DNA of 64,000 nucleotides from Sphingomonas sp. AP4-R1 (GTDB lineage: Bacteria; Pseudomonadota; Alphaproteobacteria; Sphingomonadales; Sphingomonadaceae), in contig NZ_CP053346.1 of the NCBI RefSeq assembly GCF_013113735.1, positions 1-64,000 of the forward strand, in the 5' to 3' direction. Under the pieces are notes generated by a model, which worked only from the letters and a program-made list of their open reading frames with translations, did not search any database and was not told the origin of the DNA. A program made the translations under genes and the position numbers. Positions within the stretch are counted from its first letter, which is position 1. Each line of letters starts with the position of its first letter. Of the stretch, positions 21,110 through 31,911 are shown piece by piece.

Positions 21110-21160
21110 CGGACTATGGCGCGTCACTCCGGCGCACCGCGTCCCGATAGGGAACAGATC

Positions 21161-21907
21161 ATGTCGAAACTCGCAGGCAAGGTCGCCGTCGTTACCGGCG
21201 CGTCGAAGGGCATCGGGGCGGGCATCGCCAAGGCGCTCGGGGCCGCAGGTGCCGCGGTCGTCGTCAATTACGCCTCCAGCAAGGATGGCGCGGACGCCGT
21301 GGTGCAGGAGATCGTTGCGGGCGGCGGCAAGGCCGTCGCCGTGCAGGGCGACGTCGCCGATGCCGCGCAGTCGCAGGCCATCATCGATGCCGCGATCGAG
21401 AATTTCGGCCGGCTGGACGTGCTGGTCAACAATTCGGGTGTCTATGGCTTCGCGCCGATCGAGGAGATCACGGTCGACCAGTATCGCCAGATGTTCGACG
21501 TCAACGTGCTGGGCGTGCTGCTGACGACGCAGGCGGCCGCCAGGCATCTGGGCGAGGGCGGCAGCATCATCAACATCTCGTCCGCCGTCACCAGCGTGAT
21601 GATGCCCAGCTCGGCCGTCTATACCGGCACCAAGGGCGCGGTGGACATGATCACGGGCGTGCTGGCCAAGGAACTGGGGCCGCGCAGGATCCGCGTCAAC
21701 GCGATCAATCCGGGCGTCGTGGAGACTGAGGGCACGCACACGGCGGGCGTGATCGGGTCGGAGATGGAGGACGCCTTCATCAGCCAGACCCCGCTCGGCC
21801 GCACCGGCCGGCCCGACGACATCGCCGACGTGGCGGTGTTCCTCGCCTCCGACGATGCGCGCTGGGTGACGGGCGAGAAGATCGTCGTCAGCGGCGGCCT
21901 GCGCTAG
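21161..21907 (+). CDS. Short-chain dehydrogenase/reductase (3-oxoacyl reductase-like)
   Basis: This 248-residue classical SDR has the NAD(P)-binding TGASKGIG at residues 13-20, the structural NNSG (NNAG variant) near 89-92, Ser of NISSAVTSV, and the catalytic YxxxK in YTGTKGAV. It ends with GEKIVVSGGLR, typical of the family. The substrate is not predictable; quinone, sugar or acyl reduction are all possible. I start at 21161 (MSKLAGKVAVVTG); the frame stays open much further upstream but crosses the ArsR gene. Regulation by the adjacent ArsR protein is likely. Confidence 0.93.
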   Translation: MSKLAGKVAVVTGASKGIGAGIAKALGAAGAAVVVNYASSKDGADAVVQEIVAGGGKAVAVQGDVADAAQSQAIIDAAIENFGRLDVLVNNSGVYGFAPIEEITVDQYRQMFDVNVLGVLLTTQAAARHLGEGGSIINISSAVTSVMMPSSAVYTGTKGAVDMITGVLAKELGPRRIRVNAINPGVVETEGTHTAGVIGSEMEDAFISQTPLGRTGRPDDIADVAVFLASDDARWVTGEKIVVSGGLR

Positions 21908-21922
21908 GCGCAGGTCCGAAGG

Positions 21923-21946
21923 CCCTCCCCTGCTTGCGGGGGAGGG
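21923..21946. terminator. Hairpin between convergent SDR and chemotaxis genes
   Basis: CCCTCCCC (21923-21930) pairs with GGGGAGGG (21939-21946). The sequence is like one arm of the family F repeats found at 46955 and 48498, and here it lies 16 bases after the SDR stop, where it may act as a terminator. Confidence 0.55.
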
Positions 21947-21973
21947 ACATCGGGCGAATCCCGACGCCGCGCG

Positions 21974-23767
21974 TCAGTGGACGATCTTCAGGTCCGCGCC
22001 CCGCCGCATCATGCCCGTCGCGCGTTCGGTCGCGTGGCGGGTATCGCCGGCGAGTTTCTTCACCTCGTTGGCGACGACGGCGAAACCACGCCCCGCCTCC
22101 CCGGCACGCGCCGCCTCGATCGTGGCATTCAGCGCGAGCAGCCGGGTCTGCACGGCAATGCCGCCGATCGCGGTGACGATCGTGGCCAGTTCGGCCATCG
22201 TGCCCTCCAGTCGCTCCTTGCCGCGCTGAAGCTCCGCCTGGAAGCGCTGCCCCTCCTCCAGCCGTGACTGCACTTCCCGCTCCAGCTTCACCTGCCGGGT
22301 CACGTCGGTTGCGATCTTCACCACCTTGCGCGGGCGGCCCTCCGCATCCAGGATCGGATTGTAGCTGGCCTGGATCCAGATCTCGCGCCCGCCCCGCCCG
22401 ATCCGGCGATAGCGGCCCGCATTGAATTCCCCCCGGCTCAGCCGTCGCCAGAAATCGGCATAGGCCGCCGATCGCGTCTCGGCCTCGTCGCACAACAGGC
22501 TGTGATGCTGGCCGAGGATGTCGGCTTTCTCATAGCCGAAGACGGCGAGGAAATTGCGGTTCGCCTTCGTAATCCGGCCATCCAGATCGAATTCGATCAC
22601 CGCCTGCGAACGATCGATCGCATCCAGCCGCCCGGCATATTCGGCATCCCGCTCGCGCGTGGCCGTGATGTCCGTCGCGAACTTCACGATCTTGACCGGC
22701 CGCCCCTCGGGATCGAGGATCGGATTGTAGCTGGCCTGCAGCCACACATCCCGCCCCTCCTTGTCGATGCGCCGATACAGACCCGCATCGAAGGCGCCCC
22801 CGGCGAGCTTGACCCAGAAAGCGGCATAGTCCGCGGAACGGGCCGTTTCCGGCGCGCAGAACATCCGGTGATGCCGCCCCACCACCTCTTCCAGCGAATA
22901 GCCGACCGCGCGCAGGAAATTGGCGTTGGCATGAAGCACGGTGCCGTCGAGCGCGAATTCCACCACCGCCTGCGATCGATCCATCGCCGTCGAGCGCGCC
23001 GCATATTCGGCGTGCTGCAGCTTCACGTCCGTCACGTCGCTCGCGAACTTGACGACCTTGAGCGGCCGCCCTTCCGGATCGAGGATCGGATTGTAGGTGG
23101 CCCTCAGCCACACTTCGCGCCCGCCCTTGGCCAGCCTCTTGTAGACGCCGCTCGTATAATCGCCGCGGCCGAGCGCGCGCCAGAAGGCCTGATAGTCGGC
23201 GCTCGCGACCTCTTCTCCGCCACAGAAGATGCTGTGATGGCGGCCGATGATCTCCGCGCGGGCATAGCCCATCGCCTCGAGGAAATTGTCGTTGGCGTCG
23301 AGGATCGTACCGTCCAGCGCGAATTCGATCACGATCTGGGAGCGCTCGATCGCGGCGGACATCGCCTGCAATTCGGCCCCCCGCCGCTGGCTGTCGCTGA
23401 TGTCAGAGGCGATCTTCAGGATGCGCTCGGGGCGCCCGTCCCCGTCCAGTAGCGGCGTGTAGGTCGCCTGCAGATAGACGGTCGCGCCATCGCGCGTGCA
23501 CCGCGCATACTGGCCGGAATGGCATTCTCCGGCGGCGAGCTTGCGCCAGAACGCTTCATATTCGGGCGATGCAGCCAGATCGGGCGCGCAGAACAGGCGA
23601 TGATGCTGCCCCACCACCTGATCGAGGCGGTAGCCCATCAGATGCAGGAACAGATCGTTCGCCCACAGCACCTGCCCGGCGGCATCGAATTCGATCACGG
23701 CCTGCGTTCGGCAGATCGCCGCCCATGCCGCATCCGATCGGCGCTGCGTGTCGCGTTCGTGCATCAA
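21974..23767 (-). CDS. Cytoplasmic four-PAS methyl-accepting chemotaxis-type protein
   Basis: The 597-residue protein consists of four PAS domains followed by a short chemoreceptor signalling tip. The units repeat with an exact 122-residue period (SQxVxEF at 21, 143, 265 and 387), each with GRHH, AFWxxL and YNPILDxxGRPxKxVKxAxD. The C-terminal [20 protein letters not shown], with [10 protein letters not shown], is the CheA/CheW-contacting hairpin. There is no membrane segment or HAMP domain, and the helical hairpin is short, with little room for methylation sites. It resembles BdlA/Aer-like soluble sensors of redox or energy state. The ligand is unknown (heme or flavin possible). Confidence 0.9.
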   Translation of the reverse strand: MMHERDTQRRSDAAWAAICRTQAVIEFDAAGQVLWANDLFLHLMGYRLDQVVGQHHRLFCAPDLAASPEYEAFWRKLAAGECHSGQYARCTRDGATVYLQATYTPLLDGDGRPERILKIASDISDSQRRGAELQAMSAAIERSQIVIEFALDGTILDANDNFLEAMGYARAEIIGRHHSIFCGGEEVASADYQAFWRALGRGDYTSGVYKRLAKGGREVWLRATYNPILDPEGRPLKVVKFASDVTDVKLQHAEYAARSTAMDRSQAVVEFALDGTVLHANANFLRAVGYSLEEVVGRHHRMFCAPETARSADYAAFWVKLAGGAFDAGLYRRIDKEGRDVWLQASYNPILDPEGRPVKIVKFATDITATRERDAEYAGRLDAIDRSQAVIEFDLDGRITKANRNFLAVFGYEKADILGQHHSLLCDEAETRSAAYADFWRRLSRGEFNAGRYRRIGRGGREIWIQASYNPILDAEGRPRKVVKIATDVTRQVKLEREVQSRLEEGQRFQAELQRGKERLEGTMAELATIVTAIGGIAVQTRLLALNATIEAARAGEAGRGFAVVANEVKKLAGDTRHATERATGMMRRGADLKIVH

Positions 23768-23811
23768 TCGCCTACCTTCACCTTCACAGGCGGCAGATAG
23801 GCAACATTTGG

Positions 23812-23827
23812 TTAAGCGACCGTTGAC
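23812..23827. promoter_or_regulatory. CtrA-like box upstream of the PAS chemotaxis gene
   Basis: TTAA-N7-TTGAC lies about 45 bases upstream of the start of the minus-strand gene at 23767, one mismatch from the CtrA consensus TTAA-N7-TTAAC. CtrA controls motility and chemotaxis genes in many alphaproteobacteria, which fits this target. A single match with a mismatch is weak evidence. Confidence 0.3.
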
Positions 23828-23881
23828 CGAAAATCCTAGAAATCCAGGCTTTTCGACGAAACGAGCCCGATCGCCCCGCGA

Positions 23882-25926
<2,045 letters not shown>

Positions 25927-26265
25927 TTACTTCGCCAGCGGAACCGCGCCGTTGTCGGCGGGTGCCTGCGGAGCGGGGGCGGCGGCCGGAGCCGGCGCGG
26001 CCTGCTTGCGGGCGAGCGACGTATCGATCGTGCGCGGACCGCTCTGCATCGTCGCGAGCGCGGCGAGGCCGATCGACATGACGATGAAGATCGTGCCGAG
26101 AATCGAGGTGGCGCGCGTCAGGAAGTCCGCCGCACCGCGTGCGCTCATCAGTCCGCCGGGATTGCCGCCGGACGTAAGCCCGCCGCCTTCCGACCGCTGG
26201 ATCAGGATGACGCCGACGAGCGAGGCGGCGATGAGGGCATGGACGACGAGAAGGAAGGTGAACAT
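25927..26265 (-). CDS. secG: Protein translocase subunit SecG
   Basis: The 112-residue protein is the small subunit of the SecYEG channel. It has two membrane segments (FLLVVHALIAASLVGVILIQ and ATSILGTIFIVMSIGLAAL) joined by the conserved glycine-rich loop RSEGGGLTSGG and a following ARGAADFLTRAT. The tail is Ala/Pro-rich, as often in alphaproteobacteria. It lies downstream of tpiA on the same strand, the common tpiA-secG-pyrG order, with one extra exported protein gene between. Confidence 0.93.
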   Translation of the reverse strand: MFTFLLVVHALIAASLVGVILIQRSEGGGLTSGGNPGGLMSARGAADFLTRATSILGTIFIVMSIGLAALATMQSGPRTIDTSLARKQAAPAPAAAPAPQAPADNGAVPLAK

Positions 26266-26345
26266 GGGTCGCGGCCGTTACAGGAAGCGCGGCTCCGGGG
26301 CAATGGTGGAGCGCGCATCGCCCGTGCCGCCGCAGGAACAGGCTC

Positions 26346-26975
26346 TCAATTTTTCGGTGTCGTTTCCGCCGACGTTTCGGCGCGCGGTTCCGATCCCGAA
26401 CGACGGCGCGTGCCGACCGGCTTCTCCTTTTCGGCGTGCACGGCCTCCAGATCATGATCCAGCGCCGCCGCCAGGATGCGCGGGCGCCACGCATCCTCCA
26501 GGCTCTTCGCCATCTGGCGCGCGAAGGACAGATCGAACAGCAATCGCCCGTCCTGCGTGATCTTCAGCAGATGACCGCGATAGGCATGCTCGACATCGAC
26601 GCAGCGCCCCATCGCGCCATCGACGATCTCGCCCCGCCCCGGCTTCAAGTCGGCCCAATGGGTGATGCTTTCGAGCGCGCACAATTTCCAGTCGTTCAGC
26701 GCCTGATCGGCGGCGAGCGCCTCGGGATCGCCGGTCGCCCCCTGATGGCGCGCGGCCATTTCCTCCGGCGTGAAGGCGGGCAGTTCCTGCAGGCCGAGGA
26801 AAAAGGCGGCGCTGACCTTGCCCAGCGCGAGCGCCTTCGCATCGGCGCGCGACACGGGTGCGGTGACGATCACCGCGGGGCTTTGGGCGGGCGCCTGAGC
26901 GGACGCGATCGCGCCACCGGACAGGGCCACCAGCGCGGCGAGGCCGGAGCGGGCGAGAACGGAAAGATCGTGCAT
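26346..26975 (-). CDS. Exported protein of unknown function
   Basis: The 209-residue protein starts with a clear signal peptide (MHDLSVLARSGLAALVALSG, cleavage near AIASAQA). The mature part has two cysteines about 26 residues apart (KLCALES and GRCVDVE) that could form a periplasmic disulfide, and a highly charged, probably disordered C-terminal tail rich in Arg, Glu and Thr. I start at 26975, since the upstream extension would place the signal peptide internally. No family recognised. It sits between tpiA and secG. Confidence 0.65.
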   Translation of the reverse strand: MHDLSVLARSGLAALVALSGGAIASAQAPAQSPAVIVTAPVSRADAKALALGKVSAAFFLGLQELPAFTPEEMAARHQGATGDPEALAADQALNDWKLCALESITHWADLKPGRGEIVDGAMGRCVDVEHAYRGHLLKITQDGRLLFDLSFARQMAKSLEDAWRPRILAAALDHDLEAVHAEKEKPVGTRRRSGSEPRAETSAETTPKN

Positions 26976-27046
26976 GACGCCGAAACGATCCCGCCTGCCG
27001 GAAGGTCCGCCCTTCGGCGCATGCGGGCGCATTTCCGATCGGGGGC

Positions 27047-27793
27047 TCAGAGCGCCGCGGCCGCTTCGATGATCGGCACGAATTGCGCGGCGGTGAGGCT
27101 GGCGCCCCCGACCAGCGCGCCATCCACATCCGGCACGGCCAGCAGCTCGGCCGCATTGCCCGGATTGACCGAGCCGCCATAGAGGATGCGGACCCCGGCG
27201 CCCTCGATCCCCAGGATCGCCTCCAGCTTGGCGCGGATCAGCCCGTGCATCTCCTTCACCTCCGCCAGGGAAGGAGTGCGACCGCTGCCGATCGCCCAGA
27301 CGGGCTCATAGGCGATCACCAGATTGGCCGCCGTGCCCGTGGCCGGAATCGATCCTTCCAGCTGGCCCGCGACCACGATGCCCGCGCGGCCCGCATCGCG
27401 CTGGGCGCCCGTCTCGCCGACGCAGATGATCGCGGTGAGCCCCGCCGCGAACGCGGCCAGCGCCTTGCCGCGCGCGTCGCGGTCGGTTTCGTGCTGGTCG
27501 GTGCGCCGTTCGCTGTGGCCCAGGATCACGTAGCGCGCGCCCAGATCCACGATCATCTCTGCCGAGACGCAGCCGGTATGCGCGCCCTGCACCGCATGAT
27601 GGCAATCCTGCGCGCCGATCGGCAGCGAGGGGGCCGCCGCGACCGCCGCATCGATCAACGTGAAAGGCGGGCAGATCGCGACATCCACGCCCGGCGCGGC
27701 ATCGGCCGCCGACACGATACCGTCCAGCTCCGCCAGCTTGGCGCGCGTGCCGTTCATCTTCCAGTTGCCGGCCACAAGCTTACGCAACGCCAT
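27047..27793 (-). CDS. tpiA: Triosephosphate isomerase
   Basis: The 248-residue TIM-barrel enzyme interconverts dihydroxyacetone phosphate and glyceraldehyde 3-phosphate. The catalytic Lys is in AGNWKMNG, the electrophilic His in ILGHSERR, and the base Glu in AYEPVWAIGSG. The phosphate-binding YGGSVNPGN is near the end. I start at 27793 (MALRKLVAGNWK), the family N-terminus; the frame is open to 27868. It is divergent from ppiD across about 200 bases that should hold both promoters. Confidence 0.97.
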   Translation of the reverse strand: MALRKLVAGNWKMNGTRAKLAELDGIVSAADAAPGVDVAICPPFTLIDAAVAAAPSLPIGAQDCHHAVQGAHTGCVSAEMIVDLGARYVILGHSERRTDQHETDRDARGKALAAFAAGLTAIICVGETGAQRDAGRAGIVVAGQLEGSIPATGTAANLVIAYEPVWAIGSGRTPSLAEVKEMHGLIRAKLEAILGIEGAGVRILYGGSVNPGNAAELLAVPDVDGALVGGASLTAAQFVPIIEAAAAL

Positions 27794-27991
27794 CGTGTCC
27801 CCCGAAGACAATGATTCGCCAGCCCGGCTAGCAGCCGGATTCGTTACCGCCAACGCCTGATCTCCCATTCAATCCCGCATTTCCGCCTTTGCGCCGGCGG
27901 CCGGCGAAACCGGCGGACGCCGGCAAACCTTGTCGGCTGAACGGGCGCGGCCTAAGGGCGATCCCTTCCCCGCCCTCTTTCGGGTTGTTCG

Positions 27992-29914
27992 ATGCTCGCC
28001 TTTTTCCGCCGTGCCCTTGGTTCCTGGATCGTCATCGCCTTGCTGGGCGTGATCATGATCGCCTTCATCGTCACGGGCGTTTCCAGCCCAAGCGGCCTCA
28101 GCGGCCTGACCGGGCCGGGCGCGGACAGCGTCGCCACCGTGGACGGCAAATCGATCCCGACGGCGGACGTGCAGCGCCGCGCGCAGAATCAGCTGCAGCA
28201 GGCGCGCCAGCAGCAGCCCGATCTGGACATGCCCAAATTCATCGCGGCGGTGGGGGGCGCGGGCCAGCTCGTCGATCAATATCTGAACGGCCGCACGCTG
28301 GAGGCCTGGGCCACGCGCCACGGCATCGTCGCCAGCGATCGGCTGATCGACGGCGAGATCGCCAGCATCTCGGCCTTCCAGGGCACGACCGGCCGTTTCG
28401 ACGAAAAGACGATGCGCGCGGTCCTCGCGCAGCAGCGCATTTCCGAATCGTCCCTGCGTGACGGCATTCGCGGCGACATGCTGCGCCGCCAGCTGCTGAT
28501 CCCGATCAGCTCCGGCGTGCACCCGACGCCCTCGATGATCGCGCCTTATGCCGATGTGCTCGTCGCCAATCGCACCGGCCTCGTCGGCCTCGTCCCGGCC
28601 AAGCCGGACGCGGTGAAGCCGCCGACCGACGCCGAGATCGCCGCCTGGTACAAGAGCCACATCGCGCTCTATTCGCTGCCGGAGCGGCGCGTGCTGCGCT
28701 ATGCCGCGCTGGCGCAGACGGTCGCCGCCCCCACGGACGCCGAGATCGCCGCCCAGTACAAGGCCGACGCCGCCAAATATGCGCCCAGCCAGGCGCGCAC
28801 GCTGAGCCAGGTGGTGCTGCCCACCGAGGCCGCCGCCAAGGCGCTGGCGGCCAAGATCGCCGCCGGCACGCCTTTCCCGAAGGCCGCCGCCGATGCGGGC
28901 TTCGCCGCCGCCGACATTTCGCTCGGCGAACAGCAGCGCGACATGTTCGAGACGATCACCTCCAAGGCGATCGCGGATGCGGCCTTCTCCGCCGCCGCCG
29001 GCGCCACCACCGCGCCGATGAAGTCGGTGCTGGGCTGGCATGTCGTCCATGTCGACGCGATCAACGACAAGCCTGGCCGGACGCTGGAGCAGGCCAAGGC
29101 CGATGTCGCCGCCGATCTCGTGAAGAAGAAGCAGGCCGAGGGCATGTCCACCCTCGCCACCAAGATCGAGGATGCGATCGGTGACGGCGCCACCTTCGAC
29201 GAGGTGGTGAAGGCCAACAAGCTCGCCGTCGTCACCACGCCGGCCTTGACCTCCACCGGCGTCGTCCCCGCCGACGCCGCCTACAAGCCCGATGCGACCG
29301 TGACGGCGCTGCTGAAGCCCGGCTTCCTCGCCGGCGTGGACGACGAGCCGACGCTGGAGCGCACCGCGCCCGACGCGGCGGCGGTGCTGGACGTGGTGCG
29401 CGTCGATGCGGCGGCGCCCCTGCCGCTGGCGCAGGTGAAGGATCGCATCGTCCAGGCAATGATCGTCGATCGCGCGCAGGCGACGGCGCGGGCCACCGCG
29501 CAGAGCCTGCTCGACAAGATCAACAAGGGCGCCGATATCGCCGCCACCTTCGCCACCGCCGGCCTGCCCGCGCCGAACCCGATTTCGGCCAGCCAGATGG
29601 AGCTGAGCCGGCTCCAGCAGCCGCCCGCCGCCGCGCGCACCCTGTTCCAGATCCCGCCGGGCAAGGCGACCTTGGCGCCCGCGCCGAACGGCTGGTTCGT
29701 GATCAAGGTGACGAAGATCGATCCGCCCGCGCCGCAGATGCGCACCGCGATCGCCCAGCAGATGCGCGCCGAACTCGGCCGCGCGATGGGCGACGAGATG
29801 CTCGACCAGTTCGCCCGCGCCGCCAGCAAGGATGTGACGGTGAAGCGCAACGGCAAGGCGATCGCCGATCTCGGCCGCCAGCTGAGTGGGCAGGCGCCCG
29901 CCGACGGCCAGTGA
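27992..29914 (+). CDS. ppiD: PpiD/SurA-type membrane-anchored peptidyl-prolyl isomerase
   Basis: The 640-residue protein has one N-terminal membrane anchor (SWIVIALLGVIMIAFIVTGV, residues about 11-30), a SurA-N-like chaperone region (VDGKSIPTADVQRRAQNQLQ), and a parvulin-type domain around residues 260-370 containing FPKAAADAGF and SVLGWHVVHVD. A second degenerate parvulin-like segment follows (about 480-600). It helps fold secreted proteins near the Sec translocon. It runs directly into trpE (10-base gap), a common alphaproteobacterial arrangement. Confidence 0.9.
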   Translation: MLAFFRRALGSWIVIALLGVIMIAFIVTGVSSPSGLSGLTGPGADSVATVDGKSIPTADVQRRAQNQLQQARQQQPDLDMPKFIAAVGGAGQLVDQYLNGRTLEAWATRHGIVASDRLIDGEIASISAFQGTTGRFDEKTMRAVLAQQRISESSLRDGIRGDMLRRQLLIPISSGVHPTPSMIAPYADVLVANRTGLVGLVPAKPDAVKPPTDAEIAAWYKSHIALYSLPERRVLRYAALAQTVAAPTDAEIAAQYKADAAKYAPSQARTLSQVVLPTEAAAKALAAKIAAGTPFPKAAADAGFAAADISLGEQQRDMFETITSKAIADAAFSAAAGATTAPMKSVLGWHVVHVDAINDKPGRTLEQAKADVAADLVKKKQAEGMSTLATKIEDAIGDGATFDEVVKANKLAVVTTPALTSTGVVPADAAYKPDATVTALLKPGFLAGVDDEPTLERTAPDAAAVLDVVRVDAAAPLPLAQVKDRIVQAMIVDRAQATARATAQSLLDKINKGADIAATFATAGLPAPNPISASQMELSRLQQPPAAARTLFQIPPGKATLAPAPNGWFVIKVTKIDPPAPQMRTAIAQQMRAELGRAMGDEMLDQFARAASKDVTVKRNGKAIADLGRQLSGQAPADGQ

Positions 29915-29924
29915 TCGCCCACGC

Positions 29925-31433
29925 ATGACAGGCGGAGACGACGCGGCCGCACGCGCGACACTGGCAGGCGGGCGCCCCGCGCTCGTGTGGCGCCGGCAGC
30001 TGGCCGATACGGACACGCCGGTCGCCGCCGCGCTGAAGCTGATCGAGCCCGGCCGGGGCGATTTCCTGCTGGAGTCGGTGGAGGATGGCGCCACGCGCGG
30101 GCGCTACAGCCTGCTCGGCCTGGCCCCCGACCTGCTGTTCCGCGCACGCGGCCGCGAAGCGGAGATCAACCGCGACTGGCTGACCGATCGCGAGGCCTTC
30201 ACGCCCGTCTCCAGCGATCCCGTCGACGCGCTGCGCGCGCTCGTCGCCGAATGCCGGATGGACGTGCCCGAGGGTCTGCCTCCCGCGCTCGCCTTCCTCG
30301 TCGGCTATTTCGGCTATGAGACGATCGGCCTGATCGAGAAACTGCCGCGCCCGGCGCCCAACCCGCTCGACCTGCCGGACATGCTGTTCGCGCGGCCGAC
30401 CCTGCTGCTCGTCTTCGATCGCCTCGCGGACATGCTGTATCTGGTATCGCCGGTGTGGCCGGGTGCCGCCGATCCGGACGCCGCCGTCCCGGCCGCGATC
30501 GAGCGGATCGAGACGGCCGCCGCGCGCCTCGCCGCGCCCCTCCCCGCCGCCGCGCGCACGCCGGAGGCCCTGCCCGACATCGCGCCGATGCCCGCGCTGC
30601 CCGCCGGCCGCTATGGCGAGATGGTCGCCTCGGCCAAGGAGTATATCGCGGCGGGCGACATCTTTCAGGTGGTGCTGGCGCAGCGCTTCACAGCGCCCTT
30701 CCCGCTGCCGCCGTTCGATCTCTATCGCGCGCTGCGGCGGATCAATCCCTCGCCCTTCCTCTACCATCTCGATCTGCCGGGCTTCGCCGTCACCGGATCG
30801 AGCCCGGAAATCCTCGTCCGCGTGCGCGACGGCGAGGTCACGATCCGCCCGATCGCGGGCACGCGCCCGCGCGGCAAGACGACCGAGGAGGATGCGGCCA
30901 ATCGCGAAAGCCTGCTCGCCGATCCCAAGGAGCGCGCCGAGCATCTGATGCTGCTGGATCTCGGCCGCAACGATGTGGGCCGCGTCGCCAAGGCGGGCAC
31001 GGTGCACGTCACCGAAAGCTATGCGGTCGAGCTGTACAGCCATGTGATGCACATCGTCTCGAACGTGGCAGGGCGGCTCGATCCGGCCAAGGATGCGCTC
31101 GACGCCTTGTTCGCGGGCTTCCCGGCCGGCACCGTCTCGGGCGCGCCGAAGGTGCGCGCCTGCGAGATCATCGCCGAACTGGAGAGCGAGACGCGTGGGG
31201 CCTATGCCGGCTGCGTCGGCTACTTCGCGCCCGACGGCAATATGGACAGCTGCATCGTGCTGCGGACCGCCGTGGTGAAGGACGGCGTGATGCACGTGCA
31301 GGCGGGCGCGGGCATCGTCGCGGACAGCGATCCGGCCGCCGAGCAGCGCGAGTGCGAGCACAAGTCCGGCGCGCTCTTCGCCGCCGCGCGCGAGGCGGTG
31401 GCACAAGCCGGCGAGGCACGCTTCGGCCAGTAG
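29925..31433 (+). CDS. trpE: Anthranilate synthase component I
   Basis: The 502-residue subunit converts chorismate to anthranilate using ammonia from TrpG. Chorismate-binding signatures include AGDIFQVVLAQRF, ITRP-like VTIRPIAGTRPRGKT, DLGRNDVGRV, and the catalytic region VSGAPKVRACEIIAELE. The N-terminal tryptophan-binding LLES motif is present (FLLESVE), so feedback inhibition is likely. I start at 29925, 10 bases after ppiD. trpG lies 3.9 kb downstream, so trpE is separated from the rest of the trp genes by DUF983, an S9 peptidase and a DUF2235 gene. No tryptophan-rich leader peptide was found. Confidence 0.97.
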   Translation: MTGGDDAAARATLAGGRPALVWRRQLADTDTPVAAALKLIEPGRGDFLLESVEDGATRGRYSLLGLAPDLLFRARGREAEINRDWLTDREAFTPVSSDPVDALRALVAECRMDVPEGLPPALAFLVGYFGYETIGLIEKLPRPAPNPLDLPDMLFARPTLLLVFDRLADMLYLVSPVWPGAADPDAAVPAAIERIETAAARLAAPLPAAARTPEALPDIAPMPALPAGRYGEMVASAKEYIAAGDIFQVVLAQRFTAPFPLPPFDLYRALRRINPSPFLYHLDLPGFAVTGSSPEILVRVRDGEVTIRPIAGTRPRGKTTEEDAANRESLLADPKERAEHLMLLDLGRNDVGRVAKAGTVHVTESYAVELYSHVMHIVSNVAGRLDPAKDALDALFAGFPAGTVSGAPKVRACEIIAELESETRGAYAGCVGYFAPDGNMDSCIVLRTAVVKDGVMHVQAGAGIVADSDPAAEQRECEHKSGALFAAAREAVAQAGEARFGQ

Positions 31434-31534
31434 GCAAGCTTCACCCCCTGAGACAAAGCATCTCATTGGACCGATCGGCCCCATGCCTATATCCTCGTCG
31501 CCGGAACGTCCGGCAGACAAGACATGGGCACGAT

Positions 31535-31891
31535 ATGGACAGGATCGGCTTCGGCGAGGGGATCAAGCGCGGATTGAAGCGGCATTGCCCGCAATGCGAT
31601 TCGCCGACCCTGTTCGACGGCTATCTGCGCGTGCGCCCGATCTGCCCGGTCTGCGGCACCGACAATGGCCGCCACCGCGTCGACGACATCGCCTCCTATT
31701 TCACCGTGCTGCTGATGGGGCATCTGGTGATCGCGCCCGCGCTCGCCATCCCCTTCTTCTGGTATATCCCGCTCTGGGCGGCGATGGCGATCCTGCTGGG
31801 CGCGCTGACCGCGGCGACGTTGGCGGCCCTCCCGTTCATCAAGGGCGGCGTGATCGGCGCGCTCGCCGCGACCAGCCAGCCGGCGGCCTGA
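31535..31891 (+). CDS. DUF983 family zinc-ribbon membrane protein
   Basis: The 118-residue protein has a zinc-ribbon formed by CPQCDSP and CPVCGTDN (residues about 18-45) and two membrane segments, typical of DUF983. The family is common in alphaproteobacteria and its role is unknown. I start at 31535 (MDRIGFGEGIKRGL); the open frame extends far upstream only because it shadows trpE. It overlaps a CCGGCGG/CCGCCGG hairpin at its stop codon and is convergent with the S9 peptidase gene. Confidence 0.85.
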   Translation: MDRIGFGEGIKRGLKRHCPQCDSPTLFDGYLRVRPICPVCGTDNGRHRVDDIASYFTVLLMGHLVIAPALAIPFFWYIPLWAAMAILLGALTAATLAALPFIKGGVIGALAATSQPAA

Positions 31892-31911
31892 CCCGCCGGC
31901 CGGGCGCGCAT

